Part shown: positions 25,805 through 34,494 of the stretch, piece by piece
How positions within the stretch are numbered: the first letter of the stretch is position 1
Layout of the letters: each line of letters begins with the position of its first letter
NCBI GenBank assembly: GCA_012729755.1
Contig: JAAYCN010000072.1
Location: 1 to 45,896, forward strand
Origin: Chloroflexota bacterium
GTDB taxonomy: Bacteria; Chloroflexota; Anaerolineae; Anaerolineales; Anaerolineaceae
Length of the DNA stretch: 45,896 nt
Direction: 5' to 3'
Program-made: the position numbers and the translations under genes
The notes under the pieces: model-generated
Told to the model about the DNA's origin: nothing
The model's input: the letters and a program-made list of their open reading frames with translations, nothing else
Databases searched by the model: none

Positions 25805-26146
25805 ATGGTTTCAGACGCGAATCAGATAGTCATGATTGTGGCGATTGCCATGTTCTCATTGGGAATTCTCTGTTTAATCCTCAGCATCATAATTCTCGCG
25901 AAGCAGACGATAGGCCGTAACATCCAGACCATTGCTGACCAGACAACCAAACTGGCCGAAAAAGGCATCACCGACGGTGTCTCAGGTCTGGTAGGCAATG
26001 CTTCTTTGTTGATTAGCTCATTAAACGACCTGGCGCGATCCAACACAGGCATCGGCATTTTCTTTGTCTTCTTAAGCCTGGTGTTGCTGGCTGGGGCTTA
26101 CTACTTGGTCAGGCCTCTTGCCATCGCCATCCCAGCCCTGCCCTAA
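25805..26146 (+). CDS. Two-TM membrane protein, first gene of the sigma-54-controlled operon
   Basis: A 113-residue protein not assigned to a family. TM segments at about 9-31 and 82-103 flank a helical loop of about 50 residues with heptad-like spacing (NIQTIADQTTKLAEKG and SLLISSLNDLARS), which could form a coiled coil. AAGGAGG lies six bases before the ATG. The start follows the -24/-12 promoter by 44 bases and the TPR gene begins 20 bases downstream, so this is likely the membrane partner or anchor of the TPR proteins. That role is inference from position. Confidence 0.85.
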   Translation: MVSDANQIVMIVAIAMFSLGILCLILSIIILAKQTIGRNIQTIADQTTKLAEKGITDGVSGLVGNASLLISSLNDLARSNTGIGIFFVFLSLVLLAGAYYLVRPLAIAIPALP

Positions 26147-26166
26147 TCTAATCCCGAAGGACAAAT

Positions 26167-29100
26167 ATGAGCAGTGACCTCTTCCTGGAACAAGTCAGAG
26201 TACGTTTCGATGCCTCCGTTGCCAAATCGATCGTCAGCTCTTTTCGCCAGGAGCCCCTGCTCTGGAAAGCTTTATCCGATTCATCTCTGGTCGAGCAATG
26301 GCTAAATTACGCCGGCCAATCCGCCCGCCTGTGGACGCCAGGTCAGTACGCGCTCTTTGCCACCAGTCAGGATCTGGTAACAGGCGAAGCCGGCTCGCGT
26401 ATCGAAAGCATATTAAGCAAAGCTCAATCCGTGTTGGCCTCCATCCGCATGACTGGCCTGCCACCGGGAAATTTGCCCGACGCGACTGGCCTGGCAATCA
26501 TCATTCAGGAATATGGTTTAAACCACCCGGGTTGGCAGGGAATTCACGCTTATCTTCAAGACAGGCGCAATCAACTCAATATCTGGAAGCCTTCTTTCGC
26601 CATTCTGCCTGCTCTGGTGGCGGATCTCGAAAATTTCATAAAAATCCTGACCAATGGGGCCGCGCCTCAGTTTGTTGACGGTTATACCGATCTTGTTCTC
26701 CACGCCTTATTCTCCATCCCAATGGACGAGACCGCGCGTCTTTCACAACTGACTGAAATCTTCAAAGATACCAAACGTGATGTCCAACTGAGCATGCTGG
26801 AAGAGGTTAGCGCCAAAGGTGAAGGTGAACTCGCCAAACTTCTCGCGGCGCGTTTCGTCACGGCAGACCCAGGCAATGGCTCGGATGCACAGGGGGATGA
26901 GGACTCTGTCAAGAGTTATCAGCAATTGGCCAAGCTGCATCGCCTGGCCGGCCAATCGAACCAATCTACCCAGGCCATTCAGTTAGCCTATGACGCTTTG
27001 AACGAAAACCATGCCGCCTCTTTAAGAGAGTTGGCCCTCGAGCTTGAACATAACCAACCCGAAGAAGCCCGCCGTACCTGGGAAGAAATCCTCCGCTTAG
27101 TCCCTGAAAATCTCAATTATCGCAGCGAATACGCTGAGTTCCTGATTAAATTAGGAGAAACAGACTATGGTCTCGAGCTGATCCAAAGCGATCAGCCCGC
27201 CGAAGAAACCGCCCTGCTTTCCCTGCGTTACCCCAAGCTGCGTGAAAAGGTAACCTTCGACCAGAACAGCCTTAAAACCTTGCTCAAGACTCCTCATTCA
27301 GACGACTCACGCTTTACAGCGCAAAGCGACTGTTTTATTGCTGCGCAGGAAGCCTATAACCAAAAAGATTTCCACCTGGCCGATGACTTTATTCAAAAGG
27401 CGCTCATTGAAGATCCCAACAATCTGCAAGTAATCCGCCTCAACACCGAGATCCAACAGCGGCTGGCGGATGTGAATCAAGCCATCGAGTCGTCAGCCTT
27501 GCTATCGTTATTCGAGCCAACAAACATTGATAACAAAAAAGATCTGGCCAATCTCTACCTGCAGGCTCAGCAGCCTGAAAAGGCGTTGGGCATTTATCGC
27601 GAAATCGTTACTCAAACTGAGGAACCTAAAAGACAGGACTTGCTCACATATGCCGACCTGGCCATCAAGTCGGGCAATCCTGAGATGGCAATCCCAGTGG
27701 CTGAGGGCTTTCTGGCTCAGGACAATTTGGATGGCGAAGCGCTGGTAACGCTGGTGAACGCGTGGCTGGCTGGTGGCGAACGTGAAAAAGCAGTCAATTT
27801 GCTCAATCAAACTTCTACCATTGCCCCCGAACGCCCCAAAAGCTGGCTCTCGCTCGCGCAACTGTGGACAAGTATGGGCAATACCAACCAAGCCATCGAA
27901 TCTCTGCGCAAAGCCAAAGCCGCCCTGCCAGATAATCCCGAGATCCTGCTGGCTTTGGGCAAGCTCTATTTCGAAAATCAGAAGACTACCGAGGCGATTG
28001 CCGCGCTTAAGCAGGCATATCAGGCCGAACCAGACAATCGTGAAATATCGATTGCCCTGGCGCGCGCCTTTCTCGCGCACGGCTACGTGAACGAAGCCTG
28101 GACGGTGATCAGATCGTTCGAGAATGATTACACTGCCGACCCAGAACTGGCGATGGTACTTGGGCAAACCATGGTAGCCCTGGGAGACAGCGAAAGCGCC
28201 CGCAAGATGCTCAAATTTGCCTGGCAATCCAGCCCGTCCACTCTGGCGCTCGAGTCATTCACTGGATTTCTGCTTGGTCAGCAAAAATTAAAAGGCTCAC
28301 TGAACGCGCAGGAAACGCGCGAGCTCAGCCAGCTGGCGGCAGCCATCAAACAGAAATTAGCCTCCAGCTATAGTTTCGACCTCACGCTGTTGCTCGCGGA
28401 TGCCCAGGCAGCCTTAGGAGACGCGCAATCCGCGTATCAGAACTACCTCACGCTGCTTGATCAATCCGAAGCGCAAGCGCCTCAAACCTATCAGCATCTC
28501 CAGCTCGAGCTCGGGCGTACAGCGCTTAAACTGGGCATGCATGATGTCAGTATCGCCTCCCTCCAGGAAGCCCTGTTGACCAACCCGGATGACCTCGCCA
28601 TCCAACATGTGTTGGCTGACGCTTACCTTGCCGCGGGAATGAACGCGGAAGCCTTTAATGTTGCCCGATCGGTCTTTCAGTTGGAGTCCAATAACCTGGC
28701 GAATCTGTTCTGGTATAGCGACTTCATGGTTCGCAATGACAACGAACGTGAAGCGCTCGAAGTGCTGAAAGATGCGCTCAGACTGCGGCCGGAGGAAAAG
28801 TCAATTTACCTTGCCTTGGCGAAAATCTATTCAGCCAGCGGACAAAAGTCTGAGACCAAAGAGACACTTTCGAAACTGTTGGCTCTTGAAAACATCAGCA
28901 CCGAAGAATACATCAACGTCGCCAATCTCTACCTGCATCTAAACGAACCCCAGGAAGCCCAACACATTATCAGCATGGCCATCGCCGATAACCCCAAACC
29001 TGACTTCGGCGAAACCCGTGATCTGGCTTATTCTGTGATTAGTTTTGGTGACCCGGCGGCTGCGGCAACTTTATTAGACCAGGTTGACGCCAAGCCGGAA

Positions 29101-31470
29101 GAGCCTGACCGCATGATTCTCAGGGCAGATGTTCTGACAGCCAATAAACAGTTCCTCCCAGCCCTCGAACTGCTCGAGCCAATTGTCAAAGAAGCCGAAT
29201 TCAGTTCTGATCTCCAAAAGTCAGATCTTTTCGGCAACTCCACCACCGTCCCAGGTTTCTTCCCATTTACCAGGGATGGAGTCTTACAACGAGCAGCCTT
29301 GCTCAGTCAATTGACGGGTGATTTGCAGGCGGCTAAAAGATATGCCGATTCTATTTCAAATCAAATGTTAGCATCCGTCAGCGACCTGCAGGCGGAGATT
29401 GCCTTCTCAACAGGCAATTTGACAAAATTTGAATCTGAAATCCTCGACGGCCAAAACTCCGAAACATTCACCAATCTCAGCCCCATTCAGAAAAAATTAG
29501 TCACGATCAACGCCATGATCCAAGGCGATGAAACCAAGGTGATGATTTTCAACGAGCATCTGCTCGAAAAAGATACCAATAATCTGTTCGAAAACGCGGT
29601 TGAAGCGTGGCTCAACGCGCACAATTCCGATACATCCGAAAAAGGCCTCGATTGGCTTGATAAATTGCTTAATGAAAAGTTCAGCCTGCTGAGCAAGGGA
29701 GCTTTTAAACCTCGCGAGTACTTCAACCTCATATGGGATGTGACAGCCGCCGCGCTGGCCGCCTGGGAGGCAGGCGTCTGGGGTTTCGTTGACAAAGCGC
29801 TTCAATTTGCCTTATCGGAAGCGCCGATTTTGCCTGCGCTCAATAAGATTTACGCGGACTTTCTGGTCGACAAAGCCAGAGCCAACGCTCAAGCCCAGAT
29901 GCTCAGCATCAAGGCTCACGCCCCTAAACCGACCGACCCAGAATTGACTGATCAGGAAATACACGAAAAACAAGTCTCACTGGCCGGCCGTTTTATTCCA
30001 GCGGCTGAAATGCTTGAGACGTTGAAGCTTGGCAGAGCTGTCTTCAGCGGCCGATGGAATCCGGTTGATGACCTCAACCAGATTGTCAAGACTGGCCGTC
30101 AGGCTGCCCAGGCTCTTTTGGTAATCTCTGATCCGGAACAGACTCGCCAAATCATTACCGCCTTTCCCGAAGACCACCAGGTTATCTTCCAGGCGGGTTT
30201 GAATCATTTACAAGATCAACCAGCCACTTCGCTTGAGCTGGCTAAACAGCTCCTTGAACGCCAACCAGAAAACCCGCGATATAACGCCCTCGCCGCATTC
30301 TCACAGCAGGACTCCCATCCTGACGTGGCCATAAAATGTTTAGAAAAAGCCTTAAAAATATGGCCGAATGAGAGTGAATGGCATGTGATTACCGCTGCCT
30401 GGCTCGAAAAAACCGGCAGTTATGCGAATGCCGCCAAGCATCTCGAAGCCGCACTGCACCTCAGCCCTAAAAACGCGACTTATTGGCAAATGCTGGGTGA
30501 TGTAAAGGTCAAAGAAAAAGATTACCACGCAGCCAAGGATTACTTTGGCAAAGCAACAGAGCTCTTTCCAACCAATCCCGAGGCTCTGGAATCCCTGGCC
30601 ACAATTAATCAACGCCTGGGAGAATATCAGATTGCCCTGGACACTCTTGAAAAAGCAGCCGAGATCGACCCCTCTAACCCGGGTTATCGAGAATCCATTG
30701 CCGAAATCTATTTAAGCCGCGAAGAAAACCTCGCCGCGATTGAGGCGGCTGATCAGGTTTTGCGTCAATTCCCCAAACGAGAACGCGCGCTGATTGTCAA
30801 AATTAAGGCCCTTCAGGGGCTGAAGCGAAACAGCGAAGCCCAACAGGTAAATAACGCGGCAATATCTCTTGTCTCAGATCCCGTCCCATTTGAGTTGATT
30901 GCGCTTGACCTGGATTCGAGCCTTCATGAACTTGGCAAACTCTCTGCTTCCGCAAAACTCGCCGAAAAATATCCTGATAACCAATCCGTGCTCAACAACC
31001 TGGCTGTCAGGCAACTTTCCGCAGGATTAGTGCAGGAGGCGGATGAAACATTACAGAAAAGTTTACAGCTCGACCCTGCTTCTTCCGAAACCTTATTGCT
31101 GTTGGGTCAGGTCAACCGCAGACAGGGCAACCTTGATCAGGCAATCGCCCGATTGAGCCAGGCAATTAAATATGAGCCCAGTTTGATTAATGCATATCTC
31201 GAAATGGGCCAGACTTATCAGGAAAGACGAGAGGTCGATAAAGCCATCGATATCTACGAGCGCGCCATCAAAATGGTAGGTTCAGATCCAAGGCCTTATG
31301 TGCTGCTTGCCACGGCTTATAAAGATAGCCGCGATTATAAAAACGCTGAAGCCATGTTTCGTCAAGCTGCCCAGATCTCACCCAATGACCCAAGCATCCG
31401 ACGCCAGCTATCCGCGATTGTCGCGCTCAATCTTGTTACCAACCTTCAGGAGGCATCGAAACGCCGATGA
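26167..31470 (+). CDS. Giant tetratricopeptide-repeat protein (1767 aa)
   Basis: A cytoplasmic-looking protein of 1767 residues, about 195 kDa, with no signal peptide or TM segment. An N-terminal helical region of about 230 residues is unlike TPR and I do not recognise it. TPR arrays follow at about 255-760 and 770-1080, for example AIESLRKAKAALPDNP, LALGKLYFENQKTTEAI and ALKQAYQAEPDN. A central less regular segment spans about 1090-1330, and a clean C-terminal TPR array runs from about 1345 to 1767. It is likely a scaffold that binds one or several partners. The stop overlaps the start of the C25-like gene (ATGA), predicting coupled synthesis and a physical partnership. Confidence 0.9.
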   Translation: MSSDLFLEQVRVRFDASVAKSIVSSFRQEPLLWKALSDSSLVEQWLNYAGQSARLWTPGQYALFATSQDLVTGEAGSRIESILSKAQSVLASIRMTGLPPGNLPDATGLAIIIQEYGLNHPGWQGIHAYLQDRRNQLNIWKPSFAILPALVADLENFIKILTNGAAPQFVDGYTDLVLHALFSIPMDETARLSQLTEIFKDTKRDVQLSMLEEVSAKGEGELAKLLAARFVTADPGNGSDAQGDEDSVKSYQQLAKLHRLAGQSNQSTQAIQLAYDALNENHAASLRELALELEHNQPEEARRTWEEILRLVPENLNYRSEYAEFLIKLGETDYGLELIQSDQPAEETALLSLRYPKLREKVTFDQNSLKTLLKTPHSDDSRFTAQSDCFIAAQEAYNQKDFHLADDFIQKALIEDPNNLQVIRLNTEIQQRLADVNQAIESSALLSLFEPTNIDNKKDLANLYLQAQQPEKALGIYREIVTQTEEPKRQDLLTYADLAIKSGNPEMAIPVAEGFLAQDNLDGEALVTLVNAWLAGGEREKAVNLLNQTSTIAPERPKSWLSLAQLWTSMGNTNQAIESLRKAKAALPDNPEILLALGKLYFENQKTTEAIAALKQAYQAEPDNREISIALARAFLAHGYVNEAWTVIRSFENDYTADPELAMVLGQTMVALGDSESARKMLKFAWQSSPSTLALESFTGFLLGQQKLKGSLNAQETRELSQLAAAIKQKLASSYSFDLTLLLADAQAALGDAQSAYQNYLTLLDQSEAQAPQTYQHLQLELGRTALKLGMHDVSIASLQEALLTNPDDLAIQHVLADAYLAAGMNAEAFNVARSVFQLESNNLANLFWYSDFMVRNDNEREALEVLKDALRLRPEEKSIYLALAKIYSASGQKSETKETLSKLLALENISTEEYINVANLYLHLNEPQEAQHIISMAIADNPKPDFGETRDLAYSVISFGDPAAAATLLDQVDAKPEEPDRMILRADVLTANKQFLPALELLEPIVKEAEFSSDLQKSDLFGNSTTVPGFFPFTRDGVLQRAALLSQLTGDLQAAKRYADSISNQMLASVSDLQAEIAFSTGNLTKFESEILDGQNSETFTNLSPIQKKLVTINAMIQGDETKVMIFNEHLLEKDTNNLFENAVEAWLNAHNSDTSEKGLDWLDKLLNEKFSLLSKGAFKPREYFNLIWDVTAAALAAWEAGVWGFVDKALQFALSEAPILPALNKIYADFLVDKARANAQAQMLSIKAHAPKPTDPELTDQEIHEKQVSLAGRFIPAAEMLETLKLGRAVFSGRWNPVDDLNQIVKTGRQAAQALLVISDPEQTRQIITAFPEDHQVIFQAGLNHLQDQPATSLELAKQLLERQPENPRYNALAAFSQQDSHPDVAIKCLEKALKIWPNESEWHVITAAWLEKTGSYANAAKHLEAALHLSPKNATYWQMLGDVKVKEKDYHAAKDYFGKATELFPTNPEALESLATINQRLGEYQIALDTLEKAAEIDPSNPGYRESIAEIYLSREENLAAIEAADQVLRQFPKRERALIVKIKALQGLKRNSEAQQVNNAAISLVSDPVPFELIALDLDSSLHELGKLSASAKLAEKYPDNQSVLNNLAVRQLSAGLVQEADETLQKSLQLDPASSETLLLLGQVNRRQGNLDQAIARLSQAIKYEPSLINAYLEMGQTYQERREVDKAIDIYERAIKMVGSDPRPYVLLATAYKDSRDYKNAEAMFRQAAQISPNDPSIRRQLSAIVALNLVTNLQEASKRR

Positions 31471-34247
31471 AACCATATCAAGCTCAAAAAGCTTCCGAAA
31501 TCATCATGGTCAAAAGGGGAAAATTCCTAACGCTCATTCAGACCGCCTTAGGTCAGCATGAATATCAATTCGTGCGTCAGGCATGCCTGATCTGGTTAGC
31601 CAACTATCCAGGAGATTTGCTAGTCTCTTTTGTCTACGCCTCCGTACTCGCTGAATTAGGCGATATTCCGATGGCATTGAACAATCTCAATAAAATCACA
31701 CGCACAGATCCGGAGTTTACCGAAGCCATCAGTCTGCTCGTCCAGCTGGAGGGAGAAAGCGCCAGCAAGGAAGAGTATAAGGCTAACTTGTCGTACCTGC
31801 AACGCGAAAAACCAACTGACACGGCTGTCAGTTGGTTAGCGCCGCTCACCACCGCGCGCATCGCTTTTGAAAGCGGCGACCTGCAAAATGCAGAAAAAAA
31901 CGTTTTGCTCGCCCTCGCCCACAACCCAAGCCTCGCCCTGCCCGCGTTATTTCACATGCAGATCGTCCACCAGATGGGCAACATGACCCTGTTAGACACA
32001 CTGGCAGGCATTTATCTCAATCGTTGGCCTGACTGCGTCCAGATCAAGATTTTTTCGGCCATCGCCAACCTGCAGCTCGCTGATGACTCCGCGGGTGTTG
32101 AGAAACTGCATTGGGTAGCTTCGCATGATGTCAGCGGTCAGGTCATCAATCGCATTCTCGGACCCAACCATGCCTATAAACCTTTATGGCCTGAAGAATT
32201 AAAAGTGTACCTGGACCTGCCCGTACCTGCTTCTGTCGCTGCGGAGTTGGGTTGGAACGTGCTCTCAATGTCAGATAAAAGCGCTGGCCCGGCTTACCCC
32301 GCTGGGTTGGAGCAACAGCAAACCCAGGCTGTCAGAACGGCGTCACAGCTTACTCCGGAAGATTTAGTGGGCAATGGCTCACTTAGAAGCGCGCTGCCCG
32401 AATACCTTGCCGAAGACACAGGCTCATTTGCTCAACCCGTCACTGATGTCGACTATTCTGAGATCCCCACAGCCTCCTTCTTTTTGAAAGACATCGCCAC
32501 ACCCGTACCCGACAGCAATATCCCAGCGGATAAACTGCTTTCACACGATGAAGACAAGTTAGCTGTTACCGCTTTGATTGAGATTCAATCCGAGTTCGAC
32601 AAGGTCGCGAAATCGCTCAGAAAAGCCGAGCTCGTGACCGCTGATGGCCGCTTTCCCCGTTATATTCTGATGACCTCCCGAATCAATCTGGAGGCTAAAT
32701 ACGGTACGAATACAGCCTCGGTGATCATTGACGCAATGGGTGAATTAGCTGTCAAAATCAACGCCCTTCCCGGGTGGAACAGCGCGGTCTTCGTGCCGGA
32801 TGACCCAAAGAACGTCGCCGAATACAACCTGAACGCCATCGCCAGCCCAGATGCCTGGCAGCTCAAACTCGCTCTTTCTGACCTTGACAAACAGCTGGCG
32901 GCCAAAGGTGAGATGATCGGAGCACTGTTAATTGTCGGCGGACATGACATTGTGCCATTCCACATGCTGCCGAACCCCACCGATGACTCGGATATGAACG
33001 TACCGTCGGACAATCCATACGCGACCACCGATGAGAACTACTTTATCGCGCAATGGCCAGTCGGTCGCATTCCTGATGAGAAAGGCTCCGATGCAGTCTT
33101 CCTGATCGAGCAGCTGCGCTTCCTCAACAACGAATATGAATTGAAGGTGAACGCCAAAACCCTGATTTCGGGGTCGATCTTTGAGAACTGGATTTTTACC
33201 CTGATGGACCGGGTTTCGCAATCGTTCAGTACTTTTCAACGCGCAGATAACATGGGTTACTGCGCGGAAGTATGGAAAATTCCTTCTCAGGAAGTGTTCA
33301 GTCTGATTGATCGTGCGGATAAAATCAAATCGTCGCCACCAACAGATGTCAACACGCTATTGCAAAAACAACGACCTGACCCCAAATTCGCTTATTTTAA
33401 CTTACACGGCTTGAGTGACTCACCCGAGTGGTATGGCCAGCGTGACTTCAAGACACAATCGCGCGACCCTGAATATCCAATTGCGCTTGTCCCAACCCTC
33501 TTTACCGACGAGACCGGTGCGCCTGATATCATCTTCAGCGAAGCCTGTTATGGAGCCTATATCTTCCGAAAACACGCCTCAGAAGCTATGTCGCTTAATT
33601 TTCTTGCCAAGGGCACGCGAGCTTTCGTTGGCTCAACTTGTATCGCATATGGTTCTGTTAACAAACCACTGATTGCGGCTGACATGCTGGCTTATAACTT
33701 CTGGAAGCACATCCAACAGGGTGTCTCAGTCGGATACGCATTGATGCGTTCCAAGATGGCCATTGCCCAAAACATGACAGAGTCCCAGGGCTACCTTGAC
33801 GGTGAAGATCAAAAAACGATTCTTTCCTTCGTGCTCTACGGTGATCCATTGACCAGCAAAGACGCGCTCAAACGTTATACCAAGCCAATGATCCGTCCGG
33901 GTAAGAATCCATCGATGAAAACAATCAGCGATTCACGTGAGGAACTGGTAATTTCTTCTGATCAGATGCCTGAAGAGATTATCGATAAAGTGCGCAAAGT
34001 GATCAGCGATTACCTGCCCGGATTGGATGACGCGACCGTTACACTCAACCCACAGTTAACTAATTTCAATCTTGATTCAGCCCGCATGCGCACACGGAAG
34101 ACGACGAAAAATGGTGTGCCCGAAAGCCAGCGGTACGTGGTGACACTCAAAAAGTCCTATATGCTCGACAGCGTCAATCATGACTCGTTTGCGAGGATAA
34201 CCTTTGATCAAAAAGGTGAAATGATCAAACTCAGCGCTTCTCGCTGA
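31467..34247 (+). CDS. TPR protein with C-terminal gingipain-like (C25, clan CD) cysteine peptidase domain
   Basis: A 926-residue protein without signal peptide. Residues 1-220 form TPR-like helical pairs. Residues about 395-820 have the layout of family C25 peptidases: LLIVGGHDIVPF (about 485-497), SDNPYATTDENYF before VGRIP (about 510-535), then the catalytic dyad of clan CD, a beta strand ending in LHG (His647-Gly648) and another ending in SEACYGA (Cys694), and finally LYGDP. The 47-residue His-Cys distance suits caspase-fold enzymes. Both dyad residues are present, so it looks active. C25 enzymes are usually secreted; this one appears cytoplasmic and TPR-bearing, recalling TPR-CHAT proteases. 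Its start overlaps the giant TPR gene by four bases. Confidence 0.86.
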   Translation: MKPYQAQKASEIIMVKRGKFLTLIQTALGQHEYQFVRQACLIWLANYPGDLLVSFVYASVLAELGDIPMALNNLNKITRTDPEFTEAISLLVQLEGESASKEEYKANLSYLQREKPTDTAVSWLAPLTTARIAFESGDLQNAEKNVLLALAHNPSLALPALFHMQIVHQMGNMTLLDTLAGIYLNRWPDCVQIKIFSAIANLQLADDSAGVEKLHWVASHDVSGQVINRILGPNHAYKPLWPEELKVYLDLPVPASVAAELGWNVLSMSDKSAGPAYPAGLEQQQTQAVRTASQLTPEDLVGNGSLRSALPEYLAEDTGSFAQPVTDVDYSEIPTASFFLKDIATPVPDSNIPADKLLSHDEDKLAVTALIEIQSEFDKVAKSLRKAELVTADGRFPRYILMTSRINLEAKYGTNTASVIIDAMGELAVKINALPGWNSAVFVPDDPKNVAEYNLNAIASPDAWQLKLALSDLDKQLAAKGEMIGALLIVGGHDIVPFHMLPNPTDDSDMNVPSDNPYATTDENYFIAQWPVGRIPDEKGSDAVFLIEQLRFLNNEYELKVNAKTLISGSIFENWIFTLMDRVSQSFSTFQRADNMGYCAEVWKIPSQEVFSLIDRADKIKSSPPTDVNTLLQKQRPDPKFAYFNLHGLSDSPEWYGQRDFKTQSRDPEYPIALVPTLFTDETGAPDIIFSEACYGAYIFRKHASEAMSLNFLAKGTRAFVGSTCIAYGSVNKPLIAADMLAYNFWKHIQQGVSVGYALMRSKMAIAQNMTESQGYLDGEDQKTILSFVLYGDPLTSKDALKRYTKPMIRPGKNPSMKTISDSREELVISSDQMPEEIIDKVRKVISDYLPGLDDATVTLNPQLTNFNLDSARMRTRKTTKNGVPESQRYVVTLKKSYMLDSVNHDSFARITFDQKGEMIKLSASR

Positions 34248-34276
34248 ACCGGTTCACAAAACGAATCTGATCATCA

Positions 34277-34305
34277 GCTCCGGAAGAACAATCATTTTCC
34301 GGAGC
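34277..34305 (+). terminator. Hairpin terminator of the TPR/C25 operon
   Basis: A 9-bp stem GCTCCGGAA/TTCCGGAGC, 30 bases after the stop codon, followed by GTTTAATT and further on a T-rich stretch. Confidence 0.65.
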
Positions 34306-34371
34306 GTTTAATTAATTGTTAATTTTTCTAATTTATTGTCATAAAAGTGGTCATTAATACCCGTTTGGCGT

Positions 34372-34377
34372 TATAAT
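34372..34377 (+). promoter_or_regulatory. Candidate -10 of the aldehyde oxidoreductase operon
   Basis: TATAAT with a weak -35 candidate (TGGTCA, 34348-34353). If used, transcription starts near 34384 and the palindrome at 34423 lies downstream of the start. Confidence 0.4.
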
Positions 34378-34422
34378 GTAACCAGTAATGAGAATTTATC
34401 CGTTCGTACGGTAAATCATATA

Positions 34423-34436
34423 TTGATTTATATCAA
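34423..34436 (+). promoter_or_regulatory. FNR/CRP-family binding site
   Basis: TTGATTTATATCAA is a perfect match to the FNR consensus TTGAT-N4-ATCAA. It lies 59 bases upstream of the first gene of a strictly anaerobic-type operon. Relative to the TATAAT at 34372 it would sit downstream and could repress; it could instead activate a second promoter whose -10 might be TATCGA (34457-34462). Confidence 0.65.
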
Positions 34437-34494
34437 TACAGTTGCCGATTGTAAGGTATCGACTCTGAGCGACAAAGAAATAAAAGGAGAATTC

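Noticed and set aside
34360-34385. A -24/-12 promoter before the aldehyde oxidoreductase operon (TTGGCGTTATAATGTAA)
   Set aside because: The -12 half lacks GC at the needed distance from GG; the TATAAT makes a sigma-70 reading more likely.
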